From JAFGNB01 sp050304135 (GTDB lineage Bacteria; Fibrobacterota; Chitinivibrionia; Chitinivibrionales; Chitinispirillaceae): a DNA stretch of 64,000 nucleotides. Positions 24,336 through 33,524 of this stretch are shown here, in pieces. The position numbers were made by a program, and so were the translations under genes. The notes beneath the pieces are model-generated. The model was not told where the DNA came from and ran no database searches. It worked only from the letters and a program-made list of their open reading frames with translations. How positions within the stretch are numbered: the stretch's first letter is position 1; every line of letters starts with the position of its first letter. Location of the stretch: contig JBNLDC010000029.1 in the NCBI GenBank assembly GCA_050304135.1, positions 72,859 through 136,858 of the forward strand. The letters run 5' to 3'.

Positions 24336-25979
24336 TCAGTATGCCGAAACGAGTCGTGCGGTTGTGGTAGTCTCTCCGGATACGAATCGTACCAGAAGGA
24401 CGCCGGAAGGGAGTGCTGATCGGGAAAGCAGTATCTCCCGTTTACTTTGTGTGATCGGTTTCGAATCCAGAACACGACCGTCAACAGTCACCAGTTCAAG
24501 ATGCCCGGAGGCTCCTGAAGACAGTGATATCCGGAAGTTATCTCTTGCACCGGTAATTCTGATGGTGTTACTTGAAGAAACGGATTGATTCAGATGCGGA
24601 GCCTCTGCCGAGGTTGAGGGCTTTGCCGAGAGGGTTGCCCATCCCTGACCTGGAAGATTGAACTGGTACAGTGTGCCACCCAGATTGACCGTGATTTTCT
24701 TTGCTGCATCCTCTTTATTCAGTACTTGTGTAATGTAGGTCCCATCTGGATTTTTAAAGGCGAGTGCATCAAAATGACCGCCGAGTGTTCCTATGCGTTT
24801 TGCTCCGGGCATAATTTTCTGTGAAAAGTGTCGGAAGGTCCAGTAGGCCGGAGTGATGATAAGCTTTTTTGCCGAACGATCCACTACCAGGAGTGCGTTC
24901 TGGGGCCAGTTGTCCAGACTCTTGCCATACGTATCGAGGACCATGTTCCACGCACAGTACGAATGTACCCCCGCGGCAATCCAGTCCCGTAAAAGCTGCC
25001 AACTTTCCACGCCGTAAAGATGATCGTTCTGCGGTTTGCTGGAGCTGTACCGGCTCTGATCCCAATACTTTGTTTCAAAGTTGTAGTTGCCGCAACGGTG
25101 TTCCGTTTGCCAGACACGTCCCTTCTTCGACAGGGTGGGCACCACACTTTCGAGATTCCACTGAAGGCCGAACCCTTTGATGTACTTCATCGCTTCCGCA
25201 TCATTCATACATGCGATGGCAATGTTGCTGTCCAGCGGATGGGACATGGTGCCGCACCAGATCTCGGCTGAAACATTGCGTTCCTCAAATTTAGGTCCCA
25301 GGTATTCTCCAAGGAAACTGACAAATTGCGGGGTTGTCCATTTCACCCGTGCGTAACCGGGCTCATTCTGATGGTGCACCGCTTCGATGGTGAGCCCTTC
25401 TTTGCCGTACTCTTCCACGAATTTTGCGAAGTAGAGCGCATACGCTTCCATCGTCTGCGGGTCGTTCTTGAAATTCGAACCGCTTTTCATCCAGTCCGGG
25501 CATATCCACGGGCTGCCCCATAAATGAAGCTCCGGATTTACTGCAAGCGCAGCTTTAATGTATGGAATGAGTTTCTCACGGTCGCGAGCAATGGAAAATC
25601 GGTCCATGGCATAATCATTCGCTGTTTCTGCAAGGGAGTACCAGCTCATGGCATAATCACTGGCGCCTATCGGAATACGCCCGTACATGAAGTTGGCACC
25701 ATTTTCGTCATCAAAGAGCAGTTCCATTGCTTTCGGTATTTCGGAATTTATCTCCGAAAGCGCATCCCATCCCATTTCGTTGAAGGTTCCCCCGAATCCT
25801 TCCCAATTCTGGTTGACACTACTAAGATCGACGATAACATTTGCGGTATCATCGGTGACTGTTGTTACGGTACCCGTTTGCCAGTAACTGTTGTTACTGG
25901 AAACAATAAGCTCGGCTGGTGGTTCTGCCGCGTAGCAGACGGCGAACAATACAAGACACGAAATAAATATTCTGGCCAT
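24336..25979 (-). CDS. Secreted glycoside hydrolase family 30 enzyme
   Basis: A 547-residue exported hydrolase. The signal peptide ends near CYAAE (residue 18). The (beta/alpha)8 domain shows GFGGTFNEMGWDAL, the WGSPWICPDWMK region, the acid/base Glu206 in HHQNEP, and nucleophile Glu293 in QTEHRCGN; a beta-sandwich follows. GH30 members act on glucosyl, xylosyl or glucuronoxylan linkages; the substrate cannot be fixed from sequence alone. Residues ~470-547 are a C-terminal beta domain like secreted-protein sorting domains (TVDGRVLDSKPI, LPSGVLLVRFVSGE). It belongs with the other exported carbohydrate-active proteins of this stretch. Confidence 0.92.
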   Translation of the reverse strand: MARIFISCLVLFAVCYAAEPPAELIVSSNNSYWQTGTVTTVTDDTANVIVDLSSVNQNWEGFGGTFNEMGWDALSEINSEIPKAMELLFDDENGANFMYGRIPIGASDYAMSWYSLAETANDYAMDRFSIARDREKLIPYIKAALAVNPELHLWGSPWICPDWMKSGSNFKNDPQTMEAYALYFAKFVEEYGKEGLTIEAVHHQNEPGYARVKWTTPQFVSFLGEYLGPKFEERNVSAEIWCGTMSHPLDSNIAIACMNDAEAMKYIKGFGLQWNLESVVPTLSKKGRVWQTEHRCGNYNFETKYWDQSRYSSSKPQNDHLYGVESWQLLRDWIAAGVHSYCAWNMVLDTYGKSLDNWPQNALLVVDRSAKKLIITPAYWTFRHFSQKIMPGAKRIGTLGGHFDALAFKNPDGTYITQVLNKEDAAKKITVNLGGTLYQFNLPGQGWATLSAKPSTSAEAPHLNQSVSSSNTIRITGARDNFRISLSSGASGHLELVTVDGRVLDSKPITQSKREILLSRSALPSGVLLVRFVSGETTTTARLVSAY

Positions 25980-26137
25980 TTACCGTTCTCCCCTCAGAGG
26001 TGTATGGCTATAGAAAGGCAGGTTTCTCTGAATAAGATAAATGTCGTCGGAATGAGTTCCAACAGAAATGTTCATTTTGTTTTGTGGGGTGCCGGAGGGG
26101 AAGGTGATTACCCGGATGTCGGTGAGCGGCGGTGAGA

Positions 26138-26161
26138 GGATGCATACCGTAGTATGCATCC
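26138..26161 (-). terminator. Hairpin after the helical lipoprotein gene
   Basis: A perfect 10-bp stem GGATGCATAC/GTATGCATCC with a 4-nt loop lies 15 bp beyond the stop of the leftward gene at 26177. Confidence 0.6.
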
Positions 26162-26176
26162 GCATAATCGATGGGA

Positions 26177-26770
26177 TTATCCTTCGGTTTTCGGTTTGAG
26201 TGTATCAGTGATTTTCTTCATCAACCGCTGTACCTCTCCGAGATTTCCTTTTGCTCCGAAAACATCTCCCGTTTCAAACGCTTTGGCGGCACTGGCAGCC
26301 GCATCCTCTGCACTACTCAGATCGGCTTTCAGCTCCTTGATAAGGTTTTTATCCTTACCGCGCGAATTCTTTTTTATATCCTTTGCAGTTGCCTTGAGCA
26401 TACCGTCGACCAGGCCAAGATTCTCCTTAACCTGCGCAATCATCTCGGCCTTTTTTTGGGGCGCCTCAGCTGCGAGTTCATTCGCGAGTTCGGTGGTTTT
26501 AGTCAGCATTTCCGTAACAACCTTGTATTTCCTGGTCAGAAAAAATCCTTTTTTCTGTGTTGCGATTCCGTCTTCTGCCATTTTAAGGGCTTTTTGAACA
26601 TTCTCAAAATTGCGGGCCATGTATTTGTCCGCTTCTGCATCCTGCGCCGCTTTAATCGCCGCTTTGGCTGCGCTGAGTTCCGCATCGGGGGCTTTCTGGC
26701 ATCCGGAGAATAAACAGACCATACCCGTAACTGCGATGGTCAGGGTAATTCTGAGTGATGGAACGTGCAT
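26177..26770 (-). CDS. Helical lipoprotein
   Basis: A 197-residue lipoprotein with lipobox LFSGC (Cys24). The mature part is almost entirely helical and rich in Ala, Lys and Glu (AAKAAIKAAQDAEADKYM, EAPQKKAEMIAQVKENLG), with the spacing of DUF4398-like periplasmic helical proteins. The ATG follows AGGAG. Probably anchored in the outer membrane facing the periplasm. Function unknown; a structural or peptidoglycan-associated role is only a guess. Confidence 0.8.
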   Translation of the reverse strand: MHVPSLRITLTIAVTGMVCLFSGCQKAPDAELSAAKAAIKAAQDAEADKYMARNFENVQKALKMAEDGIATQKKGFFLTRKYKVVTEMLTKTTELANELAAEAPQKKAEMIAQVKENLGLVDGMLKATAKDIKKNSRGKDKNLIKELKADLSSAEDAAASAAKAFETGDVFGAKGNLGEVQRLMKKITDTLKPKTEG

Positions 26771-27132
26771 ACTAAGACTCCTGTTGTTGAGGTGGAAAAT
26801 TGCACCTGTCGTTCGTGGTTACTTCACTACTTTAGTGTTATAACTTTTTTAAAATAAGGAATTAACCCTGATGGTTGCAACTCTTTAGCTGGGCAGATGG
26901 TAACTGTGTCGTACCGTTGCCGGAAGTACGGGTGTTAAATTCGGGAGTTGTCGACTGGATTCGCGGGGGCGGATTTGCTGAATTTTTGGCATAGTACCTG
27001 AACCAATAATAATATTGTCAATAAACGGGTACGTGAGGACAAGGGGGGGGGGAAGCAGCCGTTTGCTGCGAGCCTTCATCGTACAATTGATTGCGGACAG
27101 GCACGAGTCGGTGCCGGTGGAAGGATTGATGT
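26771..27132. other. Intergenic region with a G10 tract
   Basis: This 362-bp gap lies between divergent genes and holds no gene. The notable feature is a run of ten G at 27043-27052, about 80 bp upstream of the BNR_4 gene start. Long G runs are prone to slipped-strand change and can alter promoter spacing. No other signal was recognised. Confidence 0.45.
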
Positions 27133-28650
27133 ATGAACTTGTTCAGCGTGTGCCTGATTACGGCAGTCATTTGCAGTTTCGGTTTTTCCCAGACTCCAGC
27201 GCCGGGAGAATCATTCAACCGGGCTGTGCGGAACGGTGCCTGGTGCTGGTATCAGGATCCCCGGGCGATCTATCATAAGGGATCCAGTGAGAAAACCTAT
27301 ATCGGGTTTATTGATACCCGCGGGAGCATCGGGGTTTGGTCCTATGATCACGAAACCGGACAAACCGATTCGGTTATGCTGCATACTTCTTTCGAGAAAG
27401 ATGACCATGACGCTCCGACACTTTTTCTGCGCAAAAACGGGAGGATCACCTCCTACTACACCCGCCACGGAACCGACCACTACATTTTCCACCGCACCAC
27501 GGTAAATCCTGAGGATATTTCAGCCTGGCAGCCGGAAGACACCATCATCACGCCCAGAACGGTTAATGGTACCTGCTATACGCACGAGTTCCAGTTGACT
27601 CAGGAAAATGACAGGATCTATCTCTTTACCCGGAATCTTGGGTATGGTCCGACCATGATCTACTCCGATGACGAGGGTAACAACTGGTCTGCACCCCGTC
27701 AGGTGGTCACGAGCGGTGACCGTCCCTACACGAAGTATGTATCCGATGGTGAGTCACGAGTGCATTTTGCATTTACCGATGGTCATCCCCGCGTTCAGCC
27801 ATCAAACAGTATTTATTACATGTACATGGAAAGCGGTAAATTCTTCAAGGCATCCGGTATCTTTATCAAGGATACCGCAGCACTTCCGGTTAAAACCGGT
27901 TCGTCATATGAGGCTGACCGCATTTACAACGGTGCGACGAACGGCAAAGCATGGATCTGGGATATTGCTCTTGATGCCGGGAAAAATCCGGTGCTGGTGT
28001 TCGCTGTCTTTCCGAATGATAATAACCACCATTACTATTATGCACGGTGGACCGGCACGCAATGGTTCACGAAAGATCTCGTCAATGCCGGGAAATGGTT
28101 TCCGCAGACCCCCGGGGGGGCCAATGAACCGGAACCGAACTATTCTCCCGGTATCTCGCTTGACCATGGTAATCCGTCGATCCTGTATCTTTCGCGGTTT
28201 CTTGACGGACAATGTGAAATCGAACGCTGGGTCACCGATGACAGTGGGAAAACATGGACATCAACAGCGATTACTGAATCTTCGACCAAACGGAACGTGC
28301 GGCCGATAGTTGCATGGCCACAGCCCTACGGTGCGGAATCGCCAGCCAAAAAACTGCTGTTCTGGATGAACGGCGATTATGTGCATTACACAAATTATTC
28401 AACTGGAATACGGTACACCATCCTGACCGAAGAGGTTGCTGCGTTCTCCCGGTCTGCAGCTGTCCACCCTGAACGTCTCACGGGTGGGGGGGCGGAACTG
28501 TTCAGTATTTCCGGAAAACGGTTGGGGCCGGTGGATGGAAACCCTGTTCTGCCCTTGGGTGCCAGGCTTCCTGCCGGAGTTTTTCTTGTGAGAAAAGCCG
28601 GTAAAGTTTACAAAGTCGAAACTTCTTCCGGGCATTTGGAACGAAGGTAA
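27133..28650 (+). CDS. Secreted BNR_4-family beta-propeller protein
   Basis: A 505-residue exported protein. The signal ends near GFSQ (residue 19). The mature protein has the BNR_4 propeller pattern: WCWYQDPRAIYHKG, TYIGFIDTRGSIGVW, KDDHDAPTLF, an Asp-box-like SDDEGNNW, YEADRIYNGATNGKAWIWDIALD and NPSILYLSR. This family includes polysaccharide lyases (ulvan and related) and glycosidases of seven-bladed fold; the reaction here is undetermined. The last 70 residues (GGGAELFSISGKRLGP, LPAGVFLVRKAGKVYKV) form a sorting-domain-like tail shared in style with the GH30 and esterase. ATG 27133 follows GGAAGG. Confidence 0.82.
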   Translation: MNLFSVCLITAVICSFGFSQTPAPGESFNRAVRNGAWCWYQDPRAIYHKGSSEKTYIGFIDTRGSIGVWSYDHETGQTDSVMLHTSFEKDDHDAPTLFLRKNGRITSYYTRHGTDHYIFHRTTVNPEDISAWQPEDTIITPRTVNGTCYTHEFQLTQENDRIYLFTRNLGYGPTMIYSDDEGNNWSAPRQVVTSGDRPYTKYVSDGESRVHFAFTDGHPRVQPSNSIYYMYMESGKFFKASGIFIKDTAALPVKTGSSYEADRIYNGATNGKAWIWDIALDAGKNPVLVFAVFPNDNNHHYYYARWTGTQWFTKDLVNAGKWFPQTPGGANEPEPNYSPGISLDHGNPSILYLSRFLDGQCEIERWVTDDSGKTWTSTAITESSTKRNVRPIVAWPQPYGAESPAKKLLFWMNGDYVHYTNYSTGIRYTILTEEVAAFSRSAAVHPERLTGGGAELFSISGKRLGPVDGNPVLPLGARLPAGVFLVRKAGKVYKVETSSGHLERR

Positions 28651-28723
28651 GTGGGATTGCCGGTAACGGTGGGGCGCTACATAAACACACCATGAAGACA
28701 CCGCGGGAACCTCTCCCTTGTTA

Positions 28724-29641
28724 TCACAGCCGTTTCCGGTGGTTACTGATCCACCGTGCCTGGGCGGATAATCCCGTTGCAGCGTAAAATGCAGCAAGTT
28801 CCGAATATCGCTTCTCAACATTGAACGAGGTGGCGTGTTGCAGCTTTTTCAGACAGACCGGGCAGAGATGTATTGGTTGTGCATCGTTCTCTTCAAGGTT
28901 GTTACAACCGTTCATGACACATTTAAAAGCGATACAATGGGCCAGGCCGAACATGTGCGCCGTTTCATGTGCGAGAATTTTACAGCTCCGTAAAAAGACG
29001 AGCCTGGGGTCAGGCGCTGCCATCGCATCGTAAAAGGTTGGCGAGTAGCGTGCAAAACTGAAAATACCCACCCGTTCCTGATAGGTCGCATAGCCGAATA
29101 CAAAATTCCACAGGGGGTCAGGATAGAGATCGGTCATCGTGATCCCCAGAACACAATAGGCTCCTGATGGAATCCTCTCCATCAGATACTGCAACAGGCG
29201 GTCAGCATTCGCCTGAAGGGTGTAGGAGTAAGGGTTTACCCGTATGGAACATTCTTTTTCCGGAGGGTGCAGAACGCGTTTTACTGTTACCGGCATGGCG
29301 AAGTAAATTTCGGTAAATTGTTGCAGATACTTTAGCGACGGGGCCACTGCCGTTTTGAATTTTCCAATCGGTTGCAGAATGATCCTGGTGCGGTGCTCAT
29401 CGACCGGGTTTCGTGGACCTTCAATAAACTGTTCAAAGGTCTGTCCCGGCTCGTCGTGCTGTGCAAGCCAGTCGCCAGGTTGCGGGGGAGGTACCGGCTG
29501 AAAATTCCCACTGGTGTCTGAAAGAGGTATGGTGCCTTTCAGGGGGGTGATAGAGACTGCAGCTCTCTTTGCTGAAAGTGGCAGACAGCAGAGATGAACT
29601 GCAAGAAAAAACGGTAGATACGTTGAATGCTTCAGTTTCAT
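28724..29641 (-). CDS. Exported archaemetzincin-type zinc metalloprotease
   Basis: A 305-residue metalloprotease with an N-terminal signal peptide (FFLAVHLCCLPLSA). The catalytic helix is HETAHMFGLAH at 225-235, with His225, His229 and His235 as zinc ligands and Glu226 as base. Cys236, Cys241, Cys260 and Cys263 form the second zinc site that defines archaemetzincins, and Met243 is the family Met. Archaemetzincins are usually cytosolic, about 180-200 residues; this one has about 80 extra N-terminal residues and a secretion signal. Substrate unknown. Four cysteines binding zinc outside the cytoplasm would be unusual. Confidence 0.9.
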   Translation of the reverse strand: MKLKHSTYLPFFLAVHLCCLPLSAKRAAVSITPLKGTIPLSDTSGNFQPVPPPQPGDWLAQHDEPGQTFEQFIEGPRNPVDEHRTRIILQPIGKFKTAVAPSLKYLQQFTEIYFAMPVTVKRVLHPPEKECSIRVNPYSYTLQANADRLLQYLMERIPSGAYCVLGITMTDLYPDPLWNFVFGYATYQERVGIFSFARYSPTFYDAMAAPDPRLVFLRSCKILAHETAHMFGLAHCIAFKCVMNGCNNLEENDAQPIHLCPVCLKKLQHATSFNVEKRYSELAAFYAATGLSAQARWISNHRKRL

Positions 29642-29835
29642 TCTGTTGGTGCTCCGGCAGTAATTCTACAAGAAATCATCTCCTGCAACTCCGGGAATTA
29701 TCGGGCCGTTCTCTACAGGTACAAACGCTTCCGGGGAGTGAAATGTAACACTATGTACTGGAGGGCAGGCTGGGGGAGGTATTTACCGGTGCATTGCCAG
29801 CTGCAGAGAGCGTACTCCTCCAGAAGGAAAAAATT

Positions 29836-31314
29836 TTATCGCAATTGCACTACCGGGTATGGCTGTAAGGGGTTGGTGGCCTTGTTTCTGACGATATAGC
29901 TGCCGGGGGCAGATCGCCGGCGGAAATACGCTGCTGTTGACGGTGCAATACGTCGTCCGAGAATTGTGAACAGTTCGGCGTTTCCGGATCCGGCTGCAAG
30001 GGGAGTGGTGCGGAATCCGCGATGGTCAGGCAACCTGACGACATTTTCCTCCAGTGGAATTCCTCCGGCGGCAAAAAACGCCGCTGCGCGGCTCTGCATA
30101 AACAGTTTTCCATCGGTATAGAGATCGTTCTCATAGGAACTCACCCCGGATGCCCCGGCACCGAACAGCAGCGCTATCACCCCGGCGTCGGCAAACTGCT
30201 GCGTACGCTCCCTGCCGCCATCGCCCAGAAAATATTCCGGTCGGTTATCTTTGTACCCTTCACGCGGTTCACCCGTATTGGTTACATTGAGGTGGTTGGA
30301 GTTACCCAGTGGAATCTGCCATAACACCCATGGTTTGCCGGAGGTGATATTCCAGAGGCGCAACCATTCCCGGTACCGGTTGAAACTGCGTGAGTTGACT
30401 GATGCACCGGAAGCGGTGTCCCACCAGTGTTTGCCGCCGTCGCCATTCACCAGACGGTAGAAATCGGCATCCCGGTCAAGGGGGTCGCCCACGAGCACAT
30501 CCCAGGTCAGCCCGGTGGTATTGGTGGTCAGTCCCAGCGGGGCTAAAAAGGAATAAACTTTGTCAATTTCCGGCTGCAACGGAAGTTCCACACTGTAGTA
30601 AAAGAGGTCCTGTTCGCTTGCCCACCCGGAGATGTGTATCCCGAGAAGTGCGTTCGAGGCACCGGCAGCCTTTTTAAGAGCAAGGAATGCCTGCCCCCAG
30701 CCGGCAATGGTGTTCGGCAGTCCGGAAAGTTCGGCCAGCCCGGTTGAGGCAACCGCCGCCCCGGCATCGGGATTGTTTGAGGACTGGATTTCCAGATACC
30801 CGAAGCCGTCGGCTTCCAGAAGTATGTACACCGGTTTGCCGAAATCCGTTGCCCGTTCCATCAGTAGTTTGAAATCACCGAAATACGATGTCATCGTGGC
30901 GACCGTTTGCACCTTTTCAAGAAACTTATCTTCGCCGCCACCATCCTCGCCGGTAACCTGATAGTATTGAATCACCGGAACCGTATGCTGCTCATCACAC
31001 TCGTTCATGTAGGCAAGCGCATACGAACCATCCTTTTCACCCCAGCCCCAGTTATCGACCCACCCCTTGGTAAGGTAGCAGTACCGTGCATTCCACGGGA
31101 CGTTGCTCTCCTTCATCCAGGTTTTTCCCCGATTTTCAAAAAGACCAAGAAGCAGCGATGATGGAATTCCTGAGGTGAGGGAAACCGTCACGTCGGCTCC
31201 CGAACTCGGGCACAGGTTCAGGAGCAGAAGGATGCCGCTAAGGTAGAATGAAACGATGCTCAAACGTTTCCGGATTAACAACATTCCATTCGGTCGAAGC
31301 TTTTCTGTTTTCAT
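29836..31314 (-). CDS. Secreted TIM-barrel-like protein, possible glycosidase
   Basis: About 492 residues from ATG 31314, which has AGGA at good spacing; an upstream start at 31407 adds 31 residues of no signal-like character. The signal is LSIVSFYLSGILLLLNLCPSSGA. The mature chain has TIM-barrel-like units: PVIQYYQVTG, KPVYILLEADGFGYLEIQ, ALLGIHISGWAS, KPWVLWQIPLGNSNH and DAGVIALLFGAG. Glu or Asp at strand ends could be catalytic, but I cannot place it in a named family. The tail (ELFTILGRRIAP, PGSYIVRNKATN) resembles the sorting-domain ends of the neighbouring secreted enzymes, which suggests the same export route. Confidence 0.68.
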   Translation of the reverse strand: MKTEKLRPNGMLLIRKRLSIVSFYLSGILLLLNLCPSSGADVTVSLTSGIPSSLLLGLFENRGKTWMKESNVPWNARYCYLTKGWVDNWGWGEKDGSYALAYMNECDEQHTVPVIQYYQVTGEDGGGEDKFLEKVQTVATMTSYFGDFKLLMERATDFGKPVYILLEADGFGYLEIQSSNNPDAGAAVASTGLAELSGLPNTIAGWGQAFLALKKAAGASNALLGIHISGWASEQDLFYYSVELPLQPEIDKVYSFLAPLGLTTNTTGLTWDVLVGDPLDRDADFYRLVNGDGGKHWWDTASGASVNSRSFNRYREWLRLWNITSGKPWVLWQIPLGNSNHLNVTNTGEPREGYKDNRPEYFLGDGGRERTQQFADAGVIALLFGAGASGVSSYENDLYTDGKLFMQSRAAAFFAAGGIPLEENVVRLPDHRGFRTTPLAAGSGNAELFTILGRRIAPSTAAYFRRRSAPGSYIVRNKATNPLQPYPVVQLR

Positions 31315-31706
31315 TTGAACCATCCTGTCTGATGACGATTGGTTAATCGGGTGTACCTTGCAGGTTGTAGTAACTGTCTTAAAGTAATTTGCACCCTTGT
31401 TACGCACTATGATCTCGGGGTCGGAAATGGGATCGTCTTTAATTCAAGCATTTTTCGATTCCGAAAACCGACCCCGACTCCGACCCCGGTAAAAACAAAA
31501 TCGGTATCAGTGATTATAGGACGGTTATTATTGTAATAATTCGGCCCCCCCGTATGCAAGAACCGAATCAGTACATGGTGGTTTACGCGGAAACGAATTG
31601 CTGAAAGTATATTTCACGGGGGCTCAAAACGGAAGCTGCACCTGAATAACCCGTTCAGCGTATCGGTTATGCGGCTGAGCTTATAAACCTGCGAAAGGAT
31701 GCCATT
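31315..31706. other. Intergenic region with GACCCCGA repeats
   Basis: This 392-bp gap between divergent genes holds no gene. A perfect 10-bp inverted repeat, TCGGGGTCGG at 31415-31424 and CCGACCCCGA at 31468-31477, is followed by a further CCGACCCCGG at 31480-31489. This could be a long stem-loop or a decayed repeat element. The ribosome site of the next gene, AAAGGA, precedes 31707. Confidence 0.4.
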
Positions 31707-31979
31707 ATGGAGAAATGTACCTTACCGGTCATGGTAGCTATAGTTGCTATTGCAGTCCTGTCCGGCTGTGGCGGAGCTGAATTTGTCAATACCGCAAAAC
31801 TCCCCGACAATCCCTACTGTAACCACATGAAAGAGGTCTGCAAGGAGGCTCGTGAATTTGAAACATCATATGGAGCATTGTCGCCCGAAGAGAAAAAGGA
31901 AGCTGAAAATATTCTCAAGGCATACCGCATGCAGTGTAATGATGCTCTTGATGCATGTAAAAAAAGTGCGGGGAAATAA
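31707..31979 (+). CDS. Small Cys-containing lipoprotein
   Basis: A 90-residue lipoprotein with lipobox LSGCG (Cys20). The mature 70 residues are helical, highly charged, and carry four Cys (NPYCNHMKEVC and MQCNDALDAC) with paired spacing that suggests two disulfides in a helical hairpin. The signal part is short and the ATG follows AAAGGA. I do not recognise a family. Confidence 0.72.
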   Translation: MEKCTLPVMVAIVAIAVLSGCGGAEFVNTAKLPDNPYCNHMKEVCKEAREFETSYGALSPEEKKEAENILKAYRMQCNDALDACKKSAGK

Positions 31980-32001
31980 CCGGTATCCGCAATTAGATTG
32001 T

Positions 32002-33384
32002 TCAGCGTAGTTTTTTTCCTGTAGCCGGGGCCGGGCGCGGTTTCTTTCGCGGCTGACTGTTGTCATTTCGCTCAACTCCCCGTTGCCGCTCAATCTTTTC
32101 GATCAGCATCCCGAACGTCAGCTCCTTCATGATCATGCTGCAGTGTTCCGCGATGGTGCCGAGCATACTCTGAACGAATTCACGACAGAGGTCATCAGGA
32201 TCGTTCGGTATCCGTCGGCTCTGGTTTTCAACCGCATTGATCACATCGATCACCGGTATCTGTGAAAAATCCCGGGTGGGGATATACCCGGGTTTCCGGT
32301 CGCCCACGATATGCAGATACCCTTCATGAATAAGCCAGTTGAGAATACCGGAAGCCTGTGCATCGGTGAGTTCATATTTCGTAGTGAAATACCGCAGCTT
32401 GGGTGGTCGGCGGCTGCGCATGAACGATTCCACACAGTCAAGCATCATTCTGATGGTAATGTAGGTTTTGTAATCTCCCACACGCCGGTCCCATCGCCGT
32501 TTCGCACGGAGCAGGGGCCTGAAATTCTGGAAAACGTACGACACCTGTGCCCCGAACAGGATGATCAGTGCCGCCAGAAATAACGAGAGCAGAAAAAGCG
32601 GCAGCATCCCCACGGCACCGTAAATGGTCTCCGTCTGAAACGACATTCTGACGATTGTACTGAAGCTGCGTCGTTCAACTTCAAAAAAAAGCCCCGAGAT
32701 CAGTCCGCCCACCACTGCCGAGGCGAAGTTTACACTGGTATTGGGAACAAATATAATCAGACTCCCGAACGCCAGAACCATAAGCAGAAAAGGTACCGCA
32801 TCAAGCGGCAGAAAGTACCCGGAAACCAGATCGAACCACTCGCTGCGCCGGAACTGGAACGACATCAGAAAAAGCAGCGGGCTGTACACCATTACCATGG
32901 TGAAGGTGCGCAGCCGTACGAAGATCGACCGCGAGCGTGAGACTTTCCATATAGCATTGTACGACTCCTCCACACTGCCGAAGAGCCCCACCGCCACCGC
33001 GATCAGCACGACAATTCCCACCCCGCGTAGTTTCTGCGCATTGACGAAGAAGAGTGTTATGTATTCAAGAACACTGTCCGGTGCGAAGGGGAGCAGCAGC
33101 GCGAAAAATTGCCGCACCTGCTCCGGTTGTACATCAATAAAACCGGCGATCATGAACGCGGAAGTGGTCACTAGCGGAACGATGGCGAGCAGCAGGGCGT
33201 AGGCAAGCGCCGAACTGCGGGTAATGCAGTGGTTGAGCCCGTATTCTGAAATAACGATTCGCCAGAAAATGAAGAATCGGGTGGTATGGTACCAGACGAT
33301 GCTGTGCTGTCGCCTGAGTTGCAGCAGGGCGTCACCGGGATTCTGAAGGACGTCTTTGAAATAGGTTCGTGAAAAGAGGTACAT
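32002..33384 (-). CDS. YihY/BrkB-family inner-membrane protein
   Basis: About 460 residues from ATG 33384. The N-terminal ~290 residues carry six hydrophobic segments with the YihY/BrkB features SSALAYALLLAIVPLVTTSAF, VGLFGSVEESYNAIWKV, and TETIYGAVGMLPLFLLSLFLAALIILFGAQVSYVF. Family function is not settled (once called RNase BN; possibly a transporter). A cytoplasmic tail of about 160 residues follows, with a winged-helix-like part (TKYELTDAQASGILNWLIHEGYL) and a basic, Pro-rich end. A TTG at 33411 would add nine residues without a ribosome site. Confidence 0.88.
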   Translation of the reverse strand: MYLFSRTYFKDVLQNPGDALLQLRRQHSIVWYHTTRFFIFWRIVISEYGLNHCITRSSALAYALLLAIVPLVTTSAFMIAGFIDVQPEQVRQFFALLLPFAPDSVLEYITLFFVNAQKLRGVGIVVLIAVAVGLFGSVEESYNAIWKVSRSRSIFVRLRTFTMVMVYSPLLFLMSFQFRRSEWFDLVSGYFLPLDAVPFLLMVLAFGSLIIFVPNTSVNFASAVVGGLISGLFFEVERRSFSTIVRMSFQTETIYGAVGMLPLFLLSLFLAALIILFGAQVSYVFQNFRPLLRAKRRWDRRVGDYKTYITIRMMLDCVESFMRSRRPPKLRYFTTKYELTDAQASGILNWLIHEGYLHIVGDRKPGYIPTRDFSQIPVIDVINAVENQSRRIPNDPDDLCREFVQSMLGTIAEHCSMIMKELTFGMLIEKIERQRGVERNDNSQPRKKPRPAPATGKKLR

Positions 33385-33524
33385 GGGCCATCCGCTGGTT
33401 GCTGAGGGCAATTATTTGTACGATTCATGAATGAATGATAATGATACTATTTGAGCCGGTGGCAAGAGAAGGGTGTTGTGGGTGTGGGTGAAATGAAGTG
33501 GGTAAGTTACAATAAATGATCCGA

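Noticed and set aside
29836..31407. Start of the TIM-barrel-like gene at 31407
   Set aside because: The extra 31 residues are not signal-like and have no ribosome site; ATG 31314 has AGGA at good spacing.
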